From Rhizoclosmatium globosum (taxonomy: Eukaryota > Chytridiomycota > Chytridiomycetes > Chytridiales > Chytriomycetaceae): 64,000 bases of DNA. Made by a program: the position numbers and the translations under genes. The notes beneath the pieces are model-generated. The model was not told where the DNA came from and did no database searches. It saw nothing but the letters and a program-made list of their open reading frames with translations. The stretch covers positions 1 through 64,000 of the forward strand of contig MCGO01000039.1 of the NCBI GenBank assembly GCA_002104985.1, read 5' to 3'. Of this stretch, positions 12,661 through 23,251 are shown piece after piece (the stretch's first letter is position 1; each line of letters starts with the position of its first letter).

Positions 12661-14213
12661 ATGGTTAGCAATCCACCATCTCAAGAAATCAAAACTCCTG
12701 TAGGGGATGCCCAGCAGCAACATAGGATCAAGCGAAACCGCAAAATAATTTTGATATCCGCAGCTGTGATCTTTGTTCTGGCCGGAGCTTCTGGTCTTAC
12801 CGCTTACTTTCTCACCCGTCATCATGAAGCTACAACTGAACCGCCAGTTCCAACATCAACAAAACTGTTGGAGACAAAGGCTTCATTCACATCATTAACT
12901 ACTATTATGACAACGACAAGTTCAACAACTACCACAACCACGGCAACACCCCTACCACCTGTTGTTCCAAAAGGACAATTAATTGGCTACTATGGCCAAA
13001 ATGCAATTGCAAACGGTGTAGATATAGTGAAAGGTACAAATGGTAGAATCACCACACCTGCCGAATATCAAAAGTCACTCACAGAGTATTGTTCTTTGGG
13101 TATATCTCCCCTTCTGGAACAACTAATGTAGATCTAACTATCAACTTAGGTTTATACAATACTATCAATCTCGGGTTTCTAAATGCATTTGGTGGTGGGA
13201 ACAAGACGTTTACGATTACGTTTGCTGGATTTTCGGTCAGTAACTATGGTGGCGTTTATACGTATCGAGGAAAGCAACAAGAAACAAACCCACCGCAAGT
13301 CGTTCAAGGTTACATTAAGATTGGACAAGACATCAAATCATGCCAAGCATCTGGAGTCAAAGTCATCTTATCATTAGGAGGAGACAAAGTCTCACCATAC
13401 TCGTTTATACCCGGCGACGGCCTCGCATATGCCCAACTATTTTACGATATGTTCCTCGAAGGCACATCTCCAATCCGTCCCTTCGGCCCCGACGTAATCC
13501 TCGATGGAATCGAACTAGACATTGAAAAAAACGACCGCCCACCAGTCTGGACCCCCGAAATGATTTCCCTCATCACACGACTTCGCGCCCTCTCCCCTTC
13601 CACAATCCTCGCAATCGTTCCACAATGCTTCTTAAACGGCGGCTCCAACAAAGACCTCAACGTCGGCGACGTGATCGCATCCACCACGAAACAAATCAAC
13701 TACATCATTGTCCAATATTACAACAACCCCGTATGCTCATACCCCTTCGGCTTCAACTTTGCCACATGGAAGTCTCTGTACCCAGGCCTTCCCATCGTGG
13801 TTGGACTCGCCGGGGACTGGACGTCCGCGATTTCAGGAGGTTTTTTGCCGGCTGGTCAGTTACAAGCTGTGCATGATATGATTTCAGGGGATCCACAGTT
13901 CTTGGGGTATTCCGTGTATGATGTGTCGTCGTCGAACCCGCCTGCACGGGCATGGGATAATTCAACAGCAACTTTAGGGTCTTCACCGCCGTTGTCGTCG
14001 TATAGCCAGACGTTGCGGAATGTGTTGGATGGGCAGATTGTTGGAAGCGGGTTTGGACCGCAGGGGGAGGCTGTGAGTGAGACGCAGATGGCGATGCGGT
14101 GTGGAGGGACGTGGGTATCTGCGAATAACACGTGTACCAACCGCGCGTGTACATCGAGCAGTCAGTGTCCTGCCAATCAAGAATGTTTTTGGTTCTTGTC
14201 GAGAACGTGTTGA
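12661..14213 (+). CDS. GH18 chitinase with N-terminal membrane anchor
   Basis: Hydrolyses chitin in cell-wall remodelling or nutrition. The N terminus is cytosolic and basic (KRNRK), then has one hydrophobic segment (IILISAAVIFVLAGASGLTA), giving a type II signal-anchor. A Thr-rich stalk follows. The catalytic domain starts at LIGYYGQNA, with strand YNTINLGFLNAF and active-site motif LDGIELDIE. This keeps the catalytic Glu and the Asp two before it, with Glu replacing the more usual first middle Asp of the DxxDxDxE motif. The Cys-rich tail (CGGTWVSANNTC, then C-x6-C spacing) may be a small binding module. An apparent frame change near 13100 is a true 50-nt intron (13100-13149) joining TEYCSLG to LYNTINLG. 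Resembles class III (hevamine-type) fungal chitinases. Confidence 0.9.
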
Positions 14214-14322
14214 TGCTATAAAATTCTTTCTTCTTGAATTACATGTTGATAATGAAGATAATCTGTGAAGTTCTTGCTTTCCTTATTCTTGGGGAACTTC
14301 AAACAACATCAAACCAAAAAAA

Positions 14323-15737
14323 ATGTTTTTCTCAACAACATTGCCAGACGAATGCAACAAATGCGCCGTTATTCTCCGCCAGTTTGTGCTTGACGGAAAT
14401 GGAGGTGCATTCAATGCCGTGATTCCAGGCGATGTGATCTGTAAGTTGTTGAATTGGTGTTGTATTCAAACTGCTTACAGACCTACTTTCACAGCAAAGG
14501 CTCGCGGTATCGCTATTATCCAAGTTGTTCGTGCGGGACTCCATTACTCAGGCCGCTTTGGGTATTGCGCACTATGAGTGTCTATTGCCTTGTCTAACTT
14601 CAACCGGTACAACTCCACAGAACGGGTGTTGTCATCGCAAAGCTTCCTGATGGTACTTGGTCAGCACCGAGCGTAGTCAAAATGGGTGGAGTTGGTGTTG
14701 GATTCGTGATCGGAGGTGAGTGAATACAGCTTGCCTATGGATTACTGATTGGACTTCCTTTCGATACAGTCGAAACAACTGATCTTGTGCTTGTACTGAA
14801 CACGGATGCGGCATTGGCGTCCTTCCTTCAAGGTGAAAACGTGACTCTTTCGGGCAACCTCTCGGGTGAGTTTTGGCACCATCAACCACAAATAAGCTGA
14901 TTGACACTTAATGACAGTTGCTGCTGGTCCCATTGGTCGTTCGGCAGAAGCGGGTGCTGCTTTGGTTGGTACACCAACTCCAATATTCTCGTATTCCCAA
15001 TCGCGTGGACTTCTCGTTGGTGCCTCATTCGAAGGATCTGCCATCATGGAGGGACGTGACGCAAATGCTTCATTTTATGGCCGTACCATCTCAGCAAAGG
15101 AAATTTTGGCTGGTGTTATGCCAAAACCAGCTGCAGCGGCTGGGTTATACAAGTTGAGTACAGCCATATAGTAATGTACTGAAAATAGAATCTAAACGTA
15201 TGGCTCAGAACTCTTGAGCTCCGCGCAGCTCAAGAAATTGCACAAGGAGCAGCACCCGTTTATCCAACTCCGCCAAGTTATGCGACAAGTGCAGCGAATG
15301 AAAAAACTCAAGGGAATCTTTTCAGCTCGTTCCATACACCGATTCCTCAGCCTGCAGAGCCTACTTCAACTCCTCCTCTTCCATACCGAGAAGATTTAAT
15401 GGCACAAGCTCCACCAAACCCACCTGCATATTCCAACGTTGTTGAAGCAATCCAAGAATCTGTTCCAGCTGTTGCGGTTGAGCGTCTCACTACCACTTCG
15501 TCATCATCATCGTCATCATCATCTCGCCCTCTTCCTGTACCGCCAACTGCAACAGGAGATCCTTCTTCTAATCTGTTTCTTGCACTTCACGATTATAACA
15601 GCGATGAGGCTGGAGACTTGTCTTTCAAAAGTGGTGACTGCATTCGCGTAACCCAAAGGAATGCCGACGGATGGTGGTACGGAACTTTGGAAAAGAAAGA
15701 GGGTACATTCCCGTCTACATTTGTTCGTCCTCTTTGA
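14323..15737 (+). CDS. SYLF-SH3 protein, Ysc84/Lsb3 family
   Basis: Membrane- and actin-associated endocytic protein. In the family, the SYLF domain binds phosphoinositides and actin, and the SH3 domain binds proline-rich partners. SYLF runs through SKARGIAIIQVVRAG, TGVVIAKLPDGTWSAPS, VKMGGVGVGFVIGG and GRDANASFYGRTISAKEIL. A Pro/Ser-rich linker leads to a C-terminal SH3 domain (LHDYNSDEAGDLSFKSGD, DGWWYGTL, GTFPSTFV). At least five introns are seen. The first is at 14441 (GTAAGT). The last begins GTTGAG near 15148 and ends GGCTCAG near 15208, and must be removed to pass in-frame stops. The stop lies 100 bp from the convergent BAG gene's stop. Confidence 0.9.
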
Positions 15738-15837
15738 GTTGAGTTTATAATGCGGAAAGGGAAAGTGGCGGTCAAAAACAAAAGTCATTGTTACTCAAGC
15801 ATTTATTGATAAAATCCCAATACTACTCCTATATACT

Positions 15838-16860
15838 TTACACCACAACGAGACTCTCAAACAACTGATCTACTGTCCCTGCCATCTTCTGCACCTTCTT
15901 GACCAAAGCACGCTTACGTAGCCGCCATTGAGCGACAGCTCCCTGAATATACTGCACATGTTCCTTGTCGAGTTCGTCTGTTGATGTAAACAGCGAAGAT
16001 GGGTATACACTAGAGAACATACTCGACGTTGCTGCGGCGAGGGATGCAGTTGCAGCCGCCAATGATGATGTAAGAGGCGGCAATAACGCAGCAATTGATG
16101 CAAATGTAGATGGCTTTGATGGTTGGTCCTTTACAGGATCGGAGGCTTTTGCGTCTTTTGATAACAGATCCTTTGTCGATAGATCCTGATCTGGCATCGA
16201 AACGACTGAGAGATCGGGCGACGCCGATGAATCAGCAGCAGTAGTAGCCGAAGAGGAGGCTGAAGATGAGATGGAAGCCGATCGGCGTTGCACATGAAGT
16301 TGAGTAGAGGGAGCCCGCCCAGCCTCTTTCTCGCCACCCGCAGCGACCGCCTCCCCAACGACAGTCTCCGCATCATCGCTTCCCGCACTAATACTAGAAG
16401 GTGCAGGACTAGGGGACACGACTTCTTCCCTCGCATCAACAACCCTTCCACTTGCACTTCGCTCAACAACAGAAACGCCACAAATCGCAGCCATATCCGC
16501 CGGCCGGACATCATCTAACCTCTCCAAACACCGCAATAGAAGCTCATCCACCTCTCGTATCCTTTTGACCAGCATAGCCTGCTCCTTCCCACCCTTCCCC
16601 TTCAATCCTTCCACCTCCTTCACAAGCTCAAGCAGCCGTGGTCCAAGTACTTTGGCAACCTCGTCTTCAGCCTTCTTGACGGCAGCAGCAATGCCGGCCC
16701 GATGCCTCCGGAATCTGGCCATAGTACGACGGGTGTTGTGGTTCCGGACCATGAGCTTCATTCCGTATGTGAGAGCAACGCCAGCTGCGATTGTTGTGCA
16801 CACGCCTGCGAATACAGCCATTGCTGTTGACGGCGTCTGTGTTGGTGCGAGAAGCTTCAT
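15838..16860 (-). CDS. Membrane-anchored BAG-domain protein (Snl1-like)
   Basis: Probable Hsp70 nucleotide-exchange cochaperone tethered to a membrane. One hydrophobic segment lies near the start (AMAVFAGVCTTIAAGVALTY), followed by basic residues. A helical BAG-like region follows (LLELVKEVEGLKG and VKRIREVDELLLRCLERL). In yeast Snl1 a short N-terminal ER anchor precedes the BAG domain, the same order as here. The middle is Ser/Ala-rich and probably disordered. The C terminus is helical and basic. Single exon with no breaks. The BAG assignment rests on helix pattern and architecture, so it is probable rather than certain. Confidence 0.65.
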   Translation of the reverse strand: MKLLAPTQTPSTAMAVFAGVCTTIAAGVALTYGMKLMVRNHNTRRTMARFRRHRAGIAAAVKKAEDEVAKVLGPRLLELVKEVEGLKGKGGKEQAMLVKRIREVDELLLRCLERLDDVRPADMAAICGVSVVERSASGRVVDAREEVVSPSPAPSSISAGSDDAETVVGEAVAAGGEKEAGRAPSTQLHVQRRSASISSSASSSATTAADSSASPDLSVVSMPDQDLSTKDLLSKDAKASDPVKDQPSKPSTFASIAALLPPLTSSLAAATASLAAATSSMFSSVYPSSLFTSTDELDKEHVQYIQGAVAQWRLRKRALVKKVQKMAGTVDQLFESLVVV

Positions 16861-18022
16861 TGTTGGGTGATTTGGCGAGTGACGTGGTTTGTGTTGGATT
16901 TGCTGCGACAGGAAAAGAGCAAAAAAGAGTTGGATCGGAACATTTTTCGATTTGGTATGATACGCGATTTGTCATTTCCTTTAAGGAATATATAACTATT
17001 ATTCTTACTATGGGATATAGTTAAAGGGATGTTTGTGATACTTGTAGGAAACTAGAGACTTCTTGGGAAACCCACGAGAATCGGATTCCTTCGCTCTTCC
17101 ATGATAAGATGTGGGACACTCAATTAAAATTGTAAATTTACCCTTTTCATATCCATCTTATGGTGGAGCCCAGCAGGCTTCGTGTCAACTTAATTACCAC
17201 TGCAGCATAATGAAGGCACTTTGTCAGAGCAATTTTGTGTCTAAACTTTTTGTTTGAAAGTTGCAGAATCCAAAACTATTGCGACTCTATTACAGCTTTT
17301 AAAACTGTGGTCAATAGAGCCACAGAGTGGTGTCGGCGTTCGAGTTGGCAACCTTACACCTCAACCGTTTCAGTCCCATCTTAACTTACTCCAATTAAAC
17401 CAACCATTCAAAGTTTCAACAATATTCACTGATCCCTGACCAGGGATCTGCCATCTTAGGAGCAAAATGTCGTCAGAGAATTGATAGCTCATGGGCGAAA
17501 TCATTCTTTTCATATTTGCAATGAAGTATGCATATGCAATACGTACTTTATCTATGATTCTTCAACTGATTTGTTGGGATTCTTGTTCAAGCCCATGGTG
17601 AGAACGGCTTCACAAAAATTTAATCAACAGATCTTGAGGACATCCTTCATTCAGGGTCGACTTGAAGAAGAAGAAGTTCTTTCCATTGAAAAGAGTATAT
17701 CGCATTTCTTCTTTTTTTGGCAGTGTGGCATGGGATGCACACTCCATTTTTTAGCTGACGTAAGAAGGAACCATAAGTCGCTATTCTCAGAATCTATACT
17801 CAGAATAGCTTCAATCTAGATATTTCATAATAGATATGCTACAGCAGGGCATCATTGGCATTGCAGCAACTTCTTGGGATGACAACGAATCTTGGAATGG
17901 AGATTGATTTAATCAACTTACAGGCACGCACCAAAAATTTCGTGGCCCTTCCTTGAGCACGCGCCATTTTTCGCGAAGTTAAAAAGCAGGAAGCCCCTTT
18001 CCCCATTCTCCAAACAGAAAAA
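16861..18022. other. Intergenic, no supported gene
   Basis: Promoter side of the BAG gene and of the first RNase T2 gene. Short open frames here have no recognisable domains. A good translation context (AAAAAATGG) precedes the RNase start. No repeat or RNA gene was seen. Confidence 0.5.
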
Positions 18023-18898
18023 ATGGCCTACTCTGCTGCTTCTTGCCCATCCTACGCTGTCGGTTGCCAGCTCAACCCAATCACCAACGCCAAGTACGAC
18101 GGATGCTGTGTCTCTGACTCTGTCTTCGTCTTCGCCCAGAACTACACCTTGGGTTTGACCTACAAAACCGCCTCCCCAGCCTGGGCCAAGACCTCTGTCT
18201 CCAGTGCCATTGGAACACAGTTCACCATCCACGGTCTCTGGGCTGACCACTGTGACGGTACCTACGAGACCACCAAGTGGATCAACCAGACTGCTGGTAT
18301 TGCTAACGGAACCAACTACGACTTGATCGGTTGTGATGCTACCCGTGCTGACCAGAATCTTCTCGGTACCCTCTCTGCTGACTGCTCGACCTCCTACATC
18401 CTTGACGCTGTCAAGCCATACTGGAAGGGTGGTGACGGTGACGACAACTGGTTGATCTCCCACGAATGGAACAAGCACGGAACTTGCACTGGATCCTTCG
18501 GTGCTTCTTGCTACCCAACCCTCAAGTCTGCCGTTGTTGCCTTCATGGACACTACCCTCCAGGTTTACAAGCAGCTCGACTTGGCTACTGCTTTCAAGAA
18601 CGCTGGTATTGTTCCATCTGACACTGTTACCTACACCCGTGCCCAGTTCCAGGATGCTCACATCAAGGCCTTCGGTGCCCCAGGTGCTTTCCAGTGCCAG
18701 GGTAACACCAACGGCAAGGGTAAGGGCCCACAGTACCTCTCTGAGGTCTGGACCTACTTGCAGGAAGTTCCAAACAAGAAGTACGTTCCATTCGATGCCG
18801 ACAAGGTTGTTGGTCCAGGTACCACCTACAACGGATGCAATGCCACCATCCCAATCATCTACGCTGTCACTGCCAACCCAGCCAACACTTTCATTTAA
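18023..18898 (+). CDS. RNase T2 family ribonuclease, copy 1
   Basis: Endoribonuclease of the RNase T2 family, cutting RNA through 2',3'-cyclic phosphates. Both catalytic signatures are present: CAS I FTIHGLWADHCDG and CAS II SHEWNKHGTCTG, each with its histidine. Paired cysteines are typical of the family. About 291 residues, with no intron. Unusually, there is no N-terminal signal peptide: the protein begins MAYSAASCPSYAVGC and reaches family sequence almost at once. Codon use is strongly biased (Pro nearly all CCA, Asn AAC, Phe TTC), suggesting high expression. A tandem paralogue follows 184 bp downstream. Confidence 0.93.
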   Translation: MAYSAASCPSYAVGCQLNPITNAKYDGCCVSDSVFVFAQNYTLGLTYKTASPAWAKTSVSSAIGTQFTIHGLWADHCDGTYETTKWINQTAGIANGTNYDLIGCDATRADQNLLGTLSADCSTSYILDAVKPYWKGGDGDDNWLISHEWNKHGTCTGSFGASCYPTLKSAVVAFMDTTLQVYKQLDLATAFKNAGIVPSDTVTYTRAQFQDAHIKAFGAPGAFQCQGNTNGKGKGPQYLSEVWTYLQEVPNKKYVPFDADKVVGPGTTYNGCNATIPIIYAVTANPANTFI

Positions 18899-19082
18899 GT
18901 AACGGATATTGAGTTTTCGGGCTTGAATGGCTTGTTTTTGAGAGTATTTGTTTCTTTCTTGCAAGCATCATCCCAATATACATAAATAGAATTTAATAGA
19001 TGTTGCTTTTGTTTTTTGCAATAGCTTAATATAGAAAACCGTGGGAACCTTTCCAAAAAAAACAGATCAAACAAAAAATAGA

Positions 19083-19995
19083 ATGAGCTGCCCATCATAC
19101 GCTGTTGGATGCCAGCTCAACCCAGTGACGAACGCAAAGTACGATGCGTGTTGTGTTTCTGATTCCGTCTTTGTGTTTGCGCAGAACTATTCGATTGGTT
19201 TGACTTACAGAACTGCCTCCCCAGCTTGGACAAAGAATTCTGTTGCTGCAGCTATTGGTCCCAAGTTCACTATGCACGGTCTTTGGGCCGACCACTGTGA
19301 TGGTTCATACGAAACTACCAAATGGACAAACCAGGCTCTAGGTCTTGCTAACGGAACCAACTATGATCTCTTCGGTTGCGACGCCTCGCGCGCTTTCCAG
19401 AATGCCCAGCAAGTTATTGCTGCTGATTGTAACAACGCATACTTGAATACGTGGATTGACACTTTCTGGCGTGCCGGGGATGGCGACAATAACTGGCTTG
19501 TTGCCCACGAGTGGTCTAAACATGGAACTTGTACTGGTTCATTTGGCAATGCGTGTTATCCTGGACAGGGCCCATTTGCAGGCTTCTTCGACTTTTTGAA
19601 GGTTTGTTTCAACCACCCCACATGATATTGATATAATTTACATTTTGTATTTAAAGGTATCACTCGCTGTATACCAGCAACTTGATATTATGGCTGCTTT
19701 CAACAAGGCCGGAATTTTCCCTTCTGATGTGAACACGTACACTCTTGCTCAATTAGTTGCAGCCCACAAGGCCGCGTTTGGTGCCCCAGGTGCTATGCAA
19801 TGTCAAGGTAATACTGGAAAAGGAGTTGGTCCACAGTATCTATCTGAGGTTTGGACTTATTTGCAAGAAGTGCCAAACAAGAGATATGTTCCATTCGATG
19901 CTAACACAATTGGACCCAAGGTTGTCTACAATAGCTGTAATGATTCAATCCCAATTATTATTCCGGTCACTCCTTCGCCACTCAACAAGTTTTGA
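19083..19995 (+). CDS. RNase T2 family ribonuclease, copy 2
   Basis: Tandem paralogue of the previous gene with the same opening (MSCPSYAVGCQLNPVTNAKY). The same motifs occur: FTMHGLWADHCDG and AHEWSKHGTCTG. One 55-nt intron (19602-19656) interrupts it at FDFLK/VSLAVYQQLD, where copy 1 has none. Codon bias is weaker than in copy 1, suggesting lower expression. There is again no signal peptide. It converges on the prolyl oligopeptidase gene, with 68 bp between the stops. Confidence 0.92.
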
Positions 19996-20063
19996 GTTAT
20001 ATTTTAATGATGAATCATTTATTTACTGCGTAATAATGAGTACTTTATGGCTCTACAAAGATT

Positions 20064-22500
20064 TTAAGCAGTGTAAGGGGCGTTCAAAACGATGCTCAAG
20101 AAAGTAAGCTTGTCAGCAAACTCCTCAATACTCTGCTTCACGCTCTTTCCAGCACCGTGACCAGCATCCTTGTTGACACGCATCATGATTGGTGATGGGT
20201 TGTTTGGAAGCTTGTATTGAAGTGTAGCTGTGAATTTCATGGAGTGCAAGGGCACAACACGGTCATCGTGGTCACCAGTAACAACCAAAACTGCTGGATA
20301 AATCTTGGTTTCGTCAACGTTGTGGACTGGAGAAATCTTGAGGGAGTACTTAAAGTCTTCCTCGCGGTCAGGGTAACCGTAGTCTGACGCCCAAGCTGCA
20401 CCAACAGTGAATTTGTGGTATCGCAAGTAATCAAGGACACCAACGTCAGCAATACCAAGTCCAAAGAGTTCTGGGGTCTGGTTCAAACAGGCTCCAATCA
20501 AGAGTCCTCCGTTAGAGCCTCCGTTGATACAAAGCTTGGCTGGCTGAGTGTACTTCTCAGAGATCAAGTGACGAGCAGCATACTGGAAGTCAGTGAAACA
20601 GTTCTGCTTGTTAAAGAGACGACCGGCATCGTGCCAGTCTTGTCCATACTCACCTCCTCCACGAATGTTGGCGAGGGCATAAACACCGTCGAACGAATCA
20701 ACAAAGGAGAGGAAGTTGAGTGAAAAGTTGGGGAGGAGTGAAATACCGAATCCTCCGTAAGCGTAAAGAATAGTTGGATTGTTTCCGTCGAGAACAAGCC
20801 CCTTCTTGTGGGTGATCCACATTGGAATTCTGGTACCATCCTCAGAGTTGTAGAAGACTTGCTTGACCTCGTACTTTTCAGCCTCGAGACCCTTGACGAC
20901 GGTTTGGCGGAAAATCGAGCTAACTCCAGTTTCGAAATCGTAACGGGCGATGACTCCGGGAGTGATGAACGAAGCGTAGTTGTAGAACAAAGCTCCCTCT
21001 TCGGAACCAAAACCACGGATGACACATCCAGATGGCAATTCGATATCATTGAGGTAGTTTCCACCGAAATCAAACACTCTAGCAACGTGCTTGACATCCT
21101 TCATGTAAACAATGACAAGCTTGTTGTTTTTAGCATCTCCCTTGACAAACGAAATTGGGTGAGACTCAGAAATAATCTCCTCAAAGTCCTGAAAAGAATA
21201 GGATTTAGCATCGTAGAGAATTAATAAACACGAACTCACTGGCTTGACGTAGGAGACAGTTTTAGTGGTGGTCTTGGTCTCCTTGTTCTCGTAGGAAACG
21301 GAGAAAGTCTTAGTAGTAACAGTCTTAGTGGCAGCAGCGACGTTGTAGCTAACGATTCTGGACTTTGGAGCATTGAAGGAAGTCTGGAAGTACAGGATTG
21401 GACCCGCTGAGTCAATCAAAAAGTAACTTCCGTTGAACTCGCCAACGATTTCAGTAAGCTTTGGAGCTCCAAGAATAGAGTTGCATCCAAATTGCTCTTG
21501 CAAATCGGCATAGTACACCAAGTTGTATGGCTCACAACCCTTACGGATTCCAAGGACGAGGTAGCGGCCGGTTTCACCGGTTATGTAAACATCGTATCCA
21601 TCATCTTGTCCGTACTCTGGCTCATCGTCGTTCTTGTAGATGACAATGTCTTCATCCTGGCTGGTTCCAATCTTGTGGTACCAAACTTGAGCGAAAGTAG
21701 AAATATCAGTCTCAGTTCCAGCGGCCTCGGAGGAAACATTTGGAGTTGGGTACTTTGTGTAAAAGAAACCAAGTTCATCGTGAGTAAACTCAATCTTGGA
21801 GAACTTGGCCCATTCAATTGGCTTTTGCTCAAGGTCCTTGTCACTTCCAACTTCGCGGACGTAGATCTTAACCCAGTCAGAGCCACTGGTAGAAAGAGCA
21901 TAGGCAAACAACTTTCCGCTTTTGGAGAAGTTGTAAGCGTTGAGGGAAACAGTTCCGTCAGCGGACAAGGTGTTTGGGTCGAAGAACACAGATGGCTCGG
22001 CGTCGAGAGTCTTTTGTGTGTACAAAACTGCCTGAGCTTGGAGTCCTGAGTTGTAGAAGTCTGTGAGAAGGTGGGTTAGACCAATTGATTATGAAATGAT
22101 TCAAAGACACTTTTGGGTGTGGCAGTGTGTGGCAGTGGGCAATATCACATTCATGATATCAATTCATTTGAATGATCAACTTACAGTAGTAGTTGTCGCC
22201 TCTCTTGAAGGGAGTTCCGAACTTCTCAAAGTTGTTCAACTCTGTGAGACGAGTAGCAACCTTTTCGCGGACGTCGGAACCCTGAACAAAGTCACGGAAG
22301 AGCTTTTGCTGAGCCTCGACGAAGGCAACAGTTTCAGGGGCATCGGGATCCTCAAGGTGGCGGTATGGGTCCTGCCAAATCGAATTGATGTCAGGAACAG
22401 CCCGGATGCCAAAGCCCAAGGATCAACTCACCTGGACAGGGATTCCGTGAAGGATCTCGGGAGTCTCTTCTCGGCGGACTTCTGGGTAGTTGAATGGCAT
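20064..22500 (-). CDS. Prolyl oligopeptidase (S9A serine peptidase)
   Basis: Cytosolic peptidase cleaving short peptides after proline. The N-terminal beta-propeller begins DPYRHLEDPDAPETVAFVEA. The C-terminal alpha/beta-hydrolase domain holds the catalytic triad: nucleophile in NGGSNGGLLIGACL, Asp in VVTGDHDDRVVP, His in NKDAGHGAG. It also contains the family signature YAYGGFGISLLPNFS and GGGEYGQDWHDAG. Introns are seen after GIPVQ (about 22431-22376), after DNYY (about 22185-22060) and near 21190-21240. Start ATG at 22500 begins MPFNYPEVRREETPE. Total length is close to the usual 700-730 residues, and no breaks are needed. It is divergent from the Rieske gene with a 163-bp shared upstream region. 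Confidence 0.95.
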
Positions 22501-22663
22501 TTGGGGTGAAGTTTTGTGACGCCACGAAACGCAAACACGGATGCTTCCGGAACGGCTTCCACAACACAACTAAATAGTTTCAGATTCTTCTAACCTATTC
22601 ACTATTGCCTGTGTAAAGAATGGATACCTCTTCCATTGTATCCTTCTCTTTTTTCTATCTTCC

Positions 22664-23224
22664 ATGTTGGCAACAGCTTACCGATTAACCATCTTCCGCC
22701 AGTCATCTCTTGCAAGCAAACTTACTCAAAACTCTTTTAAATCATTAAGATTCATGGCGTCTGCTCATCCCACTGCCCCTGAGGGTTACTTTTTCGCTGG
22801 CCCAATGTCAGCCTTCTCACATGAGACCCAAGAGATCTTCCCCATCGATACACCTCTTAACAAACGAATTGCTATAGTGAACAGAAAGAAGAAGCTGAGT
22901 GCAGTGGTCAACATCTGCCCGCATCAAGGTTTGTTTTGATCAGAATTACAAACAAGCTGATAAGAAACAGGTGTTGGACTACATAAAGGGGAGTGCGTCG
23001 ATATTGAAGATATGGGAATCACTTGGGGCTCTGCGATTGTTTGTGCGAGCCATGGATGGAGCTTTGACCTTGAGACAGGTGCTTGTGGTAACACCCGATT
23101 CGTCATCGATGTTCATGACATCAAAGTCGTTGAGGACAATGTATACGTCAGCTTGAAGCCAAAAAATGGAAATATTCAGGGCCCGAGAAGGGACTTTGGT
23201 GGAAAGGAGAGTGATTTGAATTGA
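22664..23224 (+). CDS. Rieske [2Fe-2S] domain protein
   Basis: Small electron-transfer-type protein. Rieske ligands are present: C-P-H in VNICPHQG and C-x2-H in CASHGWSFDLETG, separated by about the usual spacing. A 42-nt intron (22929-22970) lies right after CPHQ; removing it gives GVGLHKGECVDIEDMG. The first 30 or so residues (MLATAYRLTIFRQSSLASKL) are basic and Ser-rich, resembling a mitochondrial targeting sequence; a second ATG follows at residue 31. A single Rieske domain with no oxygenase partner domain is present, so the electron acceptor is unknown. The stop is only 27 bp before the CCDC40 start. Confidence 0.88.
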
Positions 23225-23251
23225 CAATTCTGCAATAAAAGTACATCAACT

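Noticed and set aside
13081..13150. Apparent frameshift in the chitinase
   Set aside because: A 50-nt GT-AG intron (13100-13149) explains it and gives the conserved strand in frame.
17918..18964. A 348-codon open frame antisense to RNase T2 copy 1
   Set aside because: It exists because the T2 gene has strong codon bias that leaves few stops in the opposite frame; the sense strand encodes clear T2 motifs.
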